A stretch of DNA of 64,000 nt from G963667675 sp965197565 (GTDB taxonomy: Bacteria > Chloroflexota > Dehalococcoidia > Lucifugimonadales > UBA3495), in NCBI GenBank assembly GCA_965197565.1, contig CBDANK010000004.1:682001-746000 (forward strand), written 5' to 3'. The position numbers were made by a program, and so were the translations under genes. Below, piece by piece: positions 1 to 6,869 of this stretch (position 1 is its first letter; every line of letters begins with the position of its first letter). The notes below the pieces were generated by a model. It was not told the origin of the DNA. It saw nothing but the letters and a program-made list of their open reading frames with translations, and did no database searches.

Positions 1-2
1 CG

Positions 3-422
3 CGAAACGTTTCGGGCACCCGCCAGGAGTTCTTGGAGCGGCTCAGCACCCAACTGGCCGATTGCTGGAGTGACGACTTGGCGCGGATCGTGCAGACTAT
101 GGTCTATGAGGACGATGACGGCTTTATCCGGGACATACTTCACCCGGACAACCACGCCCAAGTAATCCGGACTATGTGGGACTATCCACCTTCCAGTGTC
201 CTGCCAAAGGTAGTCTGCCCCGCTTTGATCGTTGCCGCAGGACCCTCGCCGGAAAGAGCGGCATCTCAGTTCGCCCAACTGCGCCAAGCAATGGTAGAGT
301 CGGCGGAACAAAACCTGAGAGACGGCCGGTCCCACTGGATACCCGCCACAGTCCACGACATCGGGTACCACAAGCCGGTGGAGTTGGCTTCGGTAATTCG
401 AGAATTTTTGTCGGCGGCATGA
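3..422 (+). CDS. alpha/beta hydrolase, C-terminal part (5' end outside window)
   Basis: The frame is already open at the window edge, so the gene starts upstream and about 139 codons are visible. The stretch VVCPALIVAAGPS matches the strand just before the acid residue of alpha/beta hydrolases. The late segment VHDIGYHKPVEL followed by a helix ending REFLSAA matches the position of the catalytic histidine and the C-terminal helix. The nucleophile elbow (GxSxG) would lie upstream and cannot be seen, so substrate and class are unknown. No partner gene is evident: the next gene has its own promoter after a 230-base gap. Confidence 0.55.
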   Translation, partial: RNVSGTRQEFLERLSTQLADCWSDDLARIVQTMVYEDDDGFIRDILHPDNHAQVIRTMWDYPPSSVLPKVVCPALIVAAGPSPERAASQFAQLRQAMVESAEQNLRDGRSHWIPATVHDIGYHKPVELASVIREFLSAA

Positions 423-599
423 CCGTTTATTCCCACCGCCTCTCCCAGTAGAGTGTTGCGGAGAGAGCCCGCCCTGACATGCGGTCTTCTCCTGTTTGCG
501 TGTCCGCAGAAGCAAGCCATTAGCGATTCTCAGCCGTACAAGAACCTGGTCCGAGTATCCAAAAAAGGGAAAGATATTAATCCGGCATTGATATTAACG

Positions 600-628
600 T
601 TGACAGATTCGGGCGGCGGCGTTATTTT
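600..628 (+). promoter_or_regulatory. sigma70-type promoter for the radical SAM gene
   Basis: TTGACA at 600-605, a 17-base spacer and TATTTT at 623-628 form a good vegetative promoter 27 bases before the ATG at 655. A ribosome binding site (AAGGAGA, about 637-643) follows. The rest of 423-654 holds no convincing gene. Confidence 0.6.
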
Positions 629-654
629 TAGGTTCCAAGGAGAAGATTAATTAT

Positions 655-2187
655 ATGAAAATAGAAAAGATCAGTTTCATCAGCCCCGAGTTGCCTTACT
701 GGAACCTAGTTACTCACGCCGTATTTCCGGAGTATGGAATGCCTCTAGTGGCCACCATAGTAAGGAACGCCGGATATGACGTGAAAGCCTACGTGGAACA
801 CATCGGTCCCATCCAATGGGACGAAGTGATGGAATCGGACGTGGTTTGCTTCCACACTTTCAGTTCCACCATGCCCAAGACCATCGAATACATCAACAAA
901 ATCAAGGCCGTCCGCCCCGATATGCCCATAGTCATTGGAGGCACACACGCTTCGGTGATGTGCGAGGACACACTTCAATACTGCGACGTGGTGGTCCGCA
1001 AAGAAGGGGACGAGACGTTGCCTGAGCTTCTGAAGGAATGGCAGAACGGCGGCAACTTTAGCCGGATTTTGGGGATATCCTACTGGGAAAACGGCAAAGT
1101 CAAAAACAACCCCGACCGGCCCTTCGTCCAAGAATTTGAGACCATCCCTGACCTGGAACTGATCCACGGCTATATGAACTGGCCTAAATGGAAGCTGCTG
1201 AAGAACCTAAAAATGCGCTGGCAGCTTTTGCAGACCACTCGGGGTTGCCCCTACGACTGCTCTTTCTGCATCGCGCCCCGGGAATTGGGACGGGGTTACC
1301 GGCTGCGGAGTATCGACGCCATAATCGAGGACATCAAGTATCAGCAGAACCTGGTGGGCAGCAAGTACTTTTTCATTGTGGATAATCACTTTACAGTTAA
1401 ACGGGACCGCACCAAGGAGTTGCTCAACCGGATTATCGAAGAGAAAATTGACTGGTACGGCATCTGCTTCACCCGGATGGAAGTGGCCCGCGACAAGGAG
1501 TTGCTGGCCCTGCTGAAAAAGGCCAATATCAATACCCTTTACATGGGTCTGGAGTCTTTCGACAACGACGTTCTGAAGAAGCTGAACAAGGCTCAGACCC
1601 AGGAGGGGCTTCGCAAGTCGTTGGCGGCCATCAAAGCCCACGGGCTGAGGGTGCTGGGGTCTTTTGTGATGGGTTCCGATGCGGACACGGTGGAAACCAT
1701 CCGGGGCACCATCGACGCGGCTATTGAGGTCGACGTCGATTACGTGGCTCTCTTCCCATTGAGCGGGTACCCTGAGCTAAACTCCCCCAACATACCAATA
1801 GAGCGGTTCTTCCTGCCCAGTTGGGACCGGCTGGACGGCACTTTCGTAATGTTCTTGCCGAAACACATGAAACCCAGCACCCTGCAACGCGAGGTCAACC
1901 GGGCCTACAAGAAGTTCTACAGTCCCAAACAGGTCATGCGGCGGTTATTGAGCGGAGACATTTGGTGCGCCCTGAAGCGCATCGCTTACGGCTACTGGGC
2001 CTGGGAGATTCGCCGCAGCACCTCCAAGTGGATCAAATACCTGGAGAGCGTCGAGGGGCCTTATTATGACGAAAACGAAGAGCTTATAGAGGAAAAGCTG
2101 GGCGAGGGAATCCATCCCGCCAAGTATCCGGGCTCGTCCATGGCTGCCGGCCTTGAAAGAGTTGCTATGACTATGGCCGGAGACTAG
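655..2187 (+). CDS. B12-binding-domain radical SAM protein
   Basis: A 510-residue protein with an N-terminal Rossmann-like cobalamin-binding domain (about residues 1-150, including IGGTHAS and EGDETLPELL). A radical SAM barrel follows, with the cluster motif CPYDCSFC (C198, C202, C205). The classical DxHxxG cobalamin motif is not apparent, as in many BchE/P-methylase-like members of this superfamily. Such enzymes use a [4Fe-4S] cluster and S-adenosylmethionine, often with cobalamin, to methylate or rearrange unactivated carbon or phosphorus. The gene has its own promoter and faces the phosphonate cluster tail-to-tail, so a role in tailoring the phosphonate or its carrier is possible but is only inferred from position. 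The exact reaction cannot be read from the sequence. Confidence 0.85.
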   Translation: MKIEKISFISPELPYWNLVTHAVFPEYGMPLVATIVRNAGYDVKAYVEHIGPIQWDEVMESDVVCFHTFSSTMPKTIEYINKIKAVRPDMPIVIGGTHASVMCEDTLQYCDVVVRKEGDETLPELLKEWQNGGNFSRILGISYWENGKVKNNPDRPFVQEFETIPDLELIHGYMNWPKWKLLKNLKMRWQLLQTTRGCPYDCSFCIAPRELGRGYRLRSIDAIIEDIKYQQNLVGSKYFFIVDNHFTVKRDRTKELLNRIIEEKIDWYGICFTRMEVARDKELLALLKKANINTLYMGLESFDNDVLKKLNKAQTQEGLRKSLAAIKAHGLRVLGSFVMGSDADTVETIRGTIDAAIEVDVDYVALFPLSGYPELNSPNIPIERFFLPSWDRLDGTFVMFLPKHMKPSTLQREVNRAYKKFYSPKQVMRRLLSGDIWCALKRIAYGYWAWEIRRSTSKWIKYLESVEGPYYDENEELIEEKLGEGIHPAKYPGSSMAAGLERVAMTMAGD

Positions 2188-2299
2188 GCCCGGTCCAGCT
2201 TAATTGGCATCCCGCCGAGGGCTGTAAGTACGTGGGGCGGCCGGGCCGCTGGCGGTGTCTGACGGTTGCATTGCTCCTCAGAGCGGCAACAGCCCGCAA

Positions 2300-2944
2300 T
2301 CAAAGACCGCCGCTGCCGGGAACGACTTCGTAGACCCAGACCTGGCTAAAGACCTCCGGTTCGCCCTTGGGCATAGGCTGGAAGGGCTCGCTGGTCTCCA
2401 CTAGCCGCCAACGGCTTGTCGATTCCAGGGAAGCCTGTTTTTCCCGGAAGCCTCCGCTCTCGTAGAGGTCCGGCCTTAAGCTGAATACAATGTGCCCGCC
2501 CGGCCTGGTGACCCGCACCAGTTCATCGAGGGAGCCGGCCGGAGCGTGGCCCACGGTGAGAGTTCCCACACTTATCACCGCGTCGAAGGCGCCGCTGGGG
2601 ATGTTCAGCGGTCCACCCATAACCATCTGAAGGAACTCCTGGTAGACCTTTTTCTTCCGGGACTCGTCCAACATGCCAGGGGACAGGTCCATGGCGGTCA
2701 ATTGGCTGTAGCCCAGTTGGGCCAAGGCCACCCCCGCTAGACCGGTGCCCGCCCCGGCGTCCAAGATGCGGGCCTCTTTGGGCACGTGGCGGGCGAACAT
2801 CTCGGCGCACCGGCGGGGAGCGTTCCAAGCGAAAACCTGCACTATATCCGAGTCGTAGTCCTTGGCCCACTGGTCGTACCGCTCCGCCAACTCCTGGTTG
2901 TTCTGCGAAGAATACACCCATTGGACCCGGTTATGCTCTAGCAT
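2300..2944 (-). CDS. class I SAM-dependent methyltransferase (WBSCR27-like)
   Basis: A Rossmann-fold methyltransferase of about 214 residues from the ATG at 2944; an in-frame start at 2983 would add 13 residues that look non-native. The N-terminal block with LAERYDQWAKDYDSD is typical of Williams-Beuren methyltransferase-27-like proteins. Motif I is LDAGAGTGLAGVAL, motif II ends MDLSPGMLDES, and a later segment reads VTRPGGHIVFSLRP. Substrate unknown. It lies downstream of the cytidylyltransferase on the same strand, separated by a 258-base gap containing a dispersed repeat, so it may or may not be co-transcribed with the phosphonate genes. Confidence 0.75.
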   Translation of the reverse strand: MLEHNRVQWVYSSQNNQELAERYDQWAKDYDSDIVQVFAWNAPRRCAEMFARHVPKEARILDAGAGTGLAGVALAQLGYSQLTAMDLSPGMLDESRKKKVYQEFLQMVMGGPLNIPSGAFDAVISVGTLTVGHAPAGSLDELVRVTRPGGHIVFSLRPDLYESGGFREKQASLESTSRWRLVETSEPFQPMPKGEPEVFSQVWVYEVVPGSGGL

Positions 2945-3065
2945 CGTCGCCTCTTGCGGCCGGACTCGGGACTGGTTGGACACAGGTCTAACCCCGGCCG
3001 GCCCATTTGTCTAGGCCCCTAAAGTGATGGGACAGGGTCTTATACTGATACGTGAATAAGTTTCT

Positions 3066-3185
3066 AAACTGTCCCCTCTCCCGTCGTTCCGGCGAAGGCC
3101 GGAATCCAGGACCGTTCCTCGCTAGCTACGTTCTTTGTCCTCAGAATTTCTGGATTCCGGCTCAAGGCCGGAAAGACGAGAGCTG
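3066..3185. repeat. dispersed inverted repeat with facing arms
   Basis: A palindromic unit (CGTTCCGGCGAAGGCCGGAA, followed by TCCAG) faces its inverted counterpart (CTGGATTCCGGCTCAAGGCC) about 60 bases away. It belongs to the same broad class as the unit near 41620-41680, where the arms read CCCGCGAAGGCGGGAATCC. These look like REP/BIME-type intergenic elements. Confidence 0.6.
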
Positions 3186-3202
3186 GCACTGGGCTGAAGC
3201 GC

Positions 3203-3622
3203 CTAGCCTACCCCTGGCGCGGCCTCTTTACAGCGGCGGATAATTTCAGTTGTTGATATTCCGGCGGTATAGGGGACCGTACGAACTATCCCCATCTCAA
3301 TGGGGACCGCGTGTGTTTTGTTAAGGGCCTCCTGGGAATAGTCGTCACCATGCACTACCAACTGGATGTTGTGCTTTTCTATCCAGTCGCGGTCCGTGAC
3401 CCAGGGAGCGTTGGGAAGCACTTGGTCCACGTAACGGCAGCCGACCACGCAGGCTACCCGTTCATCCATGGTCAGTATGGGCTTGCGTTTGTGGGCCATC
3501 ACTGCGCTGTCGGAGTGAACTCCGACCAGCAAGTAGTCCCCTAGAGCGCGGGCCTGTCTGAGCAACTCGACGTGCCCGTAATGAAAAAGATCGGCGACCA
3601 TGTCTACGTACACCCGTATCAA
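3203..3622 (-). CDS. CTP:phosphonate/phosphoalcohol cytidylyltransferase (Pcyt2/TagD-like)
   Basis: A compact 139-residue nucleotidyltransferase of the HxGH superfamily. The nucleotide-binding motif HYGH is at residues 14-17, DERV at 53-56, VVHGDD at 89-94 and the closing ISTTEI at 122-127. The sequence around DLFHYGHVELLRQARALGDY is closer to eukaryotic-type phosphoethanolamine cytidylyltransferases than to LicC. The start is TTG, placed by a purine-rich site upstream and by alignment of the first strand with the family. It follows the LicD-like gene by 144 bases on the same strand. Context makes CDP-activation of 2-aminoethylphosphonate, the PntC reaction, the best guess. Phosphoethanolamine or glycerol phosphate remain alternatives. 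Confidence 0.8.
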   Translation of the reverse strand: MIRVYVDMVADLFHYGHVELLRQARALGDYLLVGVHSDSAVMAHKRKPILTMDERVACVVGCRYVDQVLPNAPWVTDRDWIEKHNIQLVVHGDDYSQEALNKTHAVPIEMGIVRTVPYTAGISTTEIIRRCKEAAPGVG

Positions 3623-3766
3623 TGCGCCTTCCCTCTATTCGCCTATTCGCTTGAGTATTGAAAATCCACCCTTGCCTTGGCGCTCCGTTTCTGGACTATA
3701 TGCCAGGTATCCGGACCCCCAAGTATGTGCGGGTATGTGAAGGGCAAGGCTTGCCCGGTGACGGCT

Positions 3767-4675
3767 TCACTCCCGCGACAAGACGCCCTTACGCCCGGCA
3801 GCCGACGACGGGTCCGGTTTGTATATATATGTCACGCCCGGAACCATCGTTTCTTCGTAAAGCAGTTCCTCGTGGCTGCCATGACTGACGACAAGGGCGT
3901 AGAAGTCATTACTGGGTATATACAGCCTGGCGTAACCTTGTTTGTTGGTCTTGGACCGGCCCAAGCCGGCAATCGTGACGACAGCGCCGGCGACCGGATT
4001 GCCGGCGGCGTCAAGAACCCTGAGCCTACCAACCCGCCGCCGCAGGATATTGCTGCTGAGCAAGTGCCTCCATCTGGCGCCGCGGCCAGGGAAAGAGGCT
4101 TGTGGAATCATTTCCACCACATCTTTAGCCCATCCCGTTTTACTGGGGGTCATCCAGGAGGCGCCGTACTTGATGCGCAGGTATTCCTCGGGCGGGTTGG
4201 GCACAAGAAACTTCTCTTCGAGAAATTCGATCTCTTTCAGTTGAGTGAACAGCCGTATGGGAAGCCGTATCCCAGGGTAGTGGAAGATGCTGTGGTCGAT
4301 GATCCGGTAGCAGGCCCAGTCCAGCCTGATTGAAGACTTCACCATCGCCGCGTTGATGTACTGGTCGCCGGCATCTATACTGGCGAAATATCCGCTGTCT
4401 CTGAAAGCAGCAACCACAGGCTCTATGGACCTCTCGGTCAGTCCATGCAAGCCGAGTACAGAGCCTAAATCCAAGTCATCATCCCAAGGAATGAGACCGT
4501 TATCCCTGTATGCGCCGAGACAGGTGCCCTGCCGCAGAAAGAAGACGACGCCGAATTGGTCGAAGATCCGCTTTGCTTCTCTTAGCAACTCCCTAGCGAT
4601 GACCTGGTCTATTGGCCGCGAATCCAAGTATGACCGCTCCAATGCCGCCGCATCCGCCCCATTGCTCAACGTCAT
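3767..4675 (-). CDS. LicD-family phosphotransferase with C-terminal Ig-like domain
   Basis: A 302-residue protein. The hallmark of the LicD/fukutin nucleotidyltransferase-fold family is at residues 52-71 (GAYRDNGLIPWDDDLDLG), including the acidic metal-binding cluster DDDLD, and LRIKYG-SWMTP occurs further on. LicD enzymes move phosphocholine from CDP-choline to a glycan. From about residue 215 there is an added carboxypeptidase-regulatory/Ig-like beta domain (LRVLDAAGNPVAGAVVTI), unusual for this family and perhaps a glycan-binding or surface module. The gene starts 24 bases after phnW and lies upstream of the cytidylyltransferase. This suggests transfer of a CDP-activated phosphonate, probably 2-aminoethylphosphonate, to a polysaccharide. 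Donor identity is inferred. Confidence 0.8.
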   Translation of the reverse strand: MTLSNGADAAALERSYLDSRPIDQVIARELLREAKRIFDQFGVVFFLRQGTCLGAYRDNGLIPWDDDLDLGSVLGLHGLTERSIEPVVAAFRDSGYFASIDAGDQYINAAMVKSSIRLDWACYRIIDHSIFHYPGIRLPIRLFTQLKEIEFLEEKFLVPNPPEEYLRIKYGASWMTPSKTGWAKDVVEMIPQASFPGRGARWRHLLSSNILRRRVGRLRVLDAAGNPVAGAVVTIAGLGRSKTNKQGYARLYIPSNDFYALVVSHGSHEELLYEETMVPGVTYIYKPDPSSAAGRKGVLSRE

Positions 4676-4699
4676 GCTGCCCCCCGCAGAAAGTCCGAC

Positions 4700-5779
4700 T
4701 CACCGGCCCAAGACTTTCCTCAACGCATCAAGGAATCCAAGAATGTCGTCTTGTGTCATCAAACCGATAGTGCCAAGCCGGAAGGTGGTTTGGCTCAAGT
4801 GGGCCTGGGACTTGTATATCACGTAGCCGCTATCTTTAAGGGAACGGTGCAACTCCTCATAGGACCAGCCGTCGGGCAGAGTCACGGTGGTCATCGTGTT
4901 CGACAGGTCCTCCCGGGCCACTAGGAGTTCCAACTCCAGGGAAGCTAGGCCATTCCTCAAGGTGTCCGCTATTCCCCGGTAGTGCCTGATGCGGTTGTCC
5001 ACTCCTTCATCCAGCAGTTCCATGGCGGCTTCCCGAAGGGCGTACATGGTCTGGACCGCCGGGGTGAACGGAGTCTCGCCGTCTTCCTCTCTGGCTAGGG
5101 TACTGACCAAGTCGGTCGAGTAAGCAACCCGGTCCCGCTGGGACCAAACTTCAATAAGCTCATTGGAAGCAACGACGAAGGATACGCCGGGTACACCGCG
5201 AATGCATTTGTTGGCGGAACCGATAACCAAGTCCACTCCCCAACCGGCCAGGTCCAACTCCTCTCCAGCGATACTGCTGACCGCGTCCGCCAGCACCCAC
5301 TTTTGATTTCTCTTGGCGATCTCAGCTACTTGGGCCAAGGGATTGAGAACTCCGGTAGTAGTTTCGTGGTGTATCAGGTAGACGGTGTCGTGGGGGGTGG
5401 AGCGGATCAGGTCCTCGGCCCGCTCCAAAGAGATAGGGCGGGTCCATTCCATCTTTTCCAACGTATGAGGAATGCCAAACACCTGGGCCACTTGGGCCGC
5501 CCTCTCCCCGTAGACGCCGTTGGACAGGACCAATACCCCGCTGGACACGCCGGAAAGAGAAGTTATGGAGGCCTCGATTCCCGTGGTGCCCGAGCCGGTA
5601 AGCGCGGCGCAGCTATAGCCTTTGGCAACGCCGCATATCTCCAAGAGCAGTGAGCGGGTCTCGTTGAGAAGGGTGGAGAACTCAGGCTCTCGATGGCCGA
5701 TGTCCGGGTTGGTCAACGCTTTCCTCACCCGCTCGGAGATGTTGGCCGGTCCAGGAGAAAGTATCAGCATTGGCGTCAA
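4700..5779 (-). CDS. phnW: 2-aminoethylphosphonate:pyruvate aminotransferase
   Basis: A 359-residue class V (fold type I) PLP aminotransferase. It opens with LILSPGPANISERV, has GSGTTG at 62-67 for the cofactor phosphate, DAVSSI at 165-170 and the Schiff-base lysine in GSANKCIRGVPG (K191). In biosynthesis the enzyme aminates phosphonoacetaldehyde; in catabolism it runs the other way. PEP mutase and the decarboxylase lie directly upstream and no phosphonatase is present, so the biosynthetic direction is favoured. The TTG start at 5779 overlaps the stop of the upstream decarboxylase subunit (TTGA), implying translational coupling; an ATG nine bases inside is the alternative start. Confidence 0.88.
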   Translation of the reverse strand: MTPMLILSPGPANISERVRKALTNPDIGHREPEFSTLLNETRSLLLEICGVAKGYSCAALTGSGTTGIEASITSLSGVSSGVLVLSNGVYGERAAQVAQVFGIPHTLEKMEWTRPISLERAEDLIRSTPHDTVYLIHHETTTGVLNPLAQVAEIAKRNQKWVLADAVSSIAGEELDLAGWGVDLVIGSANKCIRGVPGVSFVVASNELIEVWSQRDRVAYSTDLVSTLAREEDGETPFTPAVQTMYALREAAMELLDEGVDNRIRHYRGIADTLRNGLASLELELLVAREDLSNTMTTVTLPDGWSYEELHRSLKDSGYVIYKSQAHLSQTTFRLGTIGLMTQDDILGFLDALRKVLGR

Positions 5780-6348
5780 CCTGCCGTTTTCACACTGTTT
5801 CTAAAGCGGTCCCTAATCTCAGTTGGGCTTAGGGAAACCCGGGGTATGCCCTTGACCGGCGCGATGCCTGCCTTGACCAGGACCAAGTGAGGGCCGGGAC
5901 TGGCGGAACAGCCCCGGAGGGCCGTTTCCAAGCCTTCGATGTCGTCAACACGAGCAGTGTCCCGGTAGCCGCAGCTATCGCCCACACGGGCCAAGTCAAA
6001 GGCTGAACTGATGGATGGCTGACCTCCGGTCGACTCGTAAGACTCATTGTCCAGGATAATATGGACCAGGTTGCCGGGGCCTTCGGCGGCGATCAAGGGC
6101 AGCGTGCCCAGGCTCATAAGGGCGCTGCCGTCGCCTTCGAGGATGAAAATTCGTTGTTCCGGCGTCAAGAGGGCCAACCCCAAGCCGAAAGATGAGAGCA
6201 GCCCCATGGAGCCGATCATGTAGAAGTTGGCCGGACGGTCTCCGGCCAAGTGTGCCTCGCGTGAGATCATGCCGGTGGTGCTCAATACCAAGTCGGTAGG
6301 CTCGACATACTCGAGGATTTTCTCCACCGCCAAGTAACGGTCGATCAT
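5776..6348 (-). CDS. phosphonopyruvate decarboxylase, TPP-binding (beta) subunit
   Basis: A 190-residue protein equal to the C-terminal half of a single-chain phosphonopyruvate decarboxylase. It carries the thiamine-diphosphate motif GDGS (72-75), continuing to DNESYESTGGQ (100-110), which is diagnostic of the Ppd/sulfopyruvate decarboxylase group. Together with the alpha subunit it would decarboxylate phosphonopyruvate to phosphonoacetaldehyde, the step that makes PEP mutase flux irreversible. Its ATG overlaps the alpha stop codon (ATGA at 6345-6348) and its own stop overlaps phnW, so three genes are coupled. A two-subunit layout is typical of ComDE sulfopyruvate decarboxylase; the PEP mutase neighbour argues for phosphonopyruvate. 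Confidence 0.85.
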   Translation of the reverse strand: MIDRYLAVEKILEYVEPTDLVLSTTGMISREAHLAGDRPANFYMIGSMGLLSSFGLGLALLTPEQRIFILEGDGSALMSLGTLPLIAAEGPGNLVHIILDNESYESTGGQPSISSAFDLARVGDSCGYRDTARVDDIEGLETALRGCSASPGPHLVLVKAGIAPVKGIPRVSLSPTEIRDRFRNSVKTAG

Positions 6349-6839
6349 TCGATCACCCCGGAGCGCACCAGCAATGCGGCGGGCACCGATTGCTCGCTCA
6401 TCCTGGAGAGCAGCCGGTCCAGGACGGAGTCCAGGTTTTCCGGCTCGAGAATTTCATAGGGGACTTGCAGCAACTCCAGGATTTCCGGAGTTTTGGCGCC
6501 CATGATCCAATGCTCGGGCGCGTCGTTGGGCGGCCCCCCGTAGCCCCGCCAACCGATCACCAAGAGCGCCGGCACCTTATACATGAGGTTGAAGGAGGTC
6601 AAAGGGTTGACAATGTTGCCGATGCCGGAGTTCTGCATCATAACGCCCCCCAAGCGGCCGGCAAAATAAGCGGCGCTGGCTACCCCCAAAGCCGCATCTT
6701 CCCTTACGGCCGGGACGTAGTGTATATCGGGGTCTTCGACCATCCAGTGGTAGGCTGCTTGAAATGTAGAATCGGGCACGCCGGCGAAGAAGGTGAGCCC
6801 CCGGCTCTTCAAGGCGTCCCAGAAGGTTTTGGCCTGCAT
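6345..6839 (-). CDS. phosphonopyruvate decarboxylase, pyrimidine-domain (alpha) subunit
   Basis: A 164-residue protein matching the N-terminal half of phosphonopyruvate decarboxylase. It has FFAGVPDS (17-24), the likely TPP-activating glutamate E47, MQNSGIGNIVNPLTS (68-82) and IGWRG (95-99). These motifs are shared by Ppd and ComD. It starts 30 bases after the PEP mutase gene and is translationally coupled to the beta subunit through ATGA. The catalytic site would be formed between the two chains. Nothing suggests a broken single gene: both halves are intact, each has a proper start, and the junction falls between domains. Confidence 0.85.
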   Translation of the reverse strand: MQAKTFWDALKSRGLTFFAGVPDSTFQAAYHWMVEDPDIHYVPAVREDAALGVASAAYFAGRLGGVMMQNSGIGNIVNPLTSFNLMYKVPALLVIGWRGYGGPPNDAPEHWIMGAKTPEILELLQVPYEILEPENLDSVLDRLLSRMSEQSVPAALLVRSGVIE

Positions 6840-6869
6840 AAATTCGCCGCTGCCCCTTAGGGTTGCAAA

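Noticed and set aside
453..650. 65-codon plus-strand frame before the radical SAM gene
   Set aside because: No ribosome site, no family resemblance, and it runs through the promoter of the next gene.
5776..6839. The two decarboxylase genes as a frameshifted single ppd gene
   Set aside because: Both have complete domains, the junction is at a domain boundary and the ATGA overlap is a normal coupled start.
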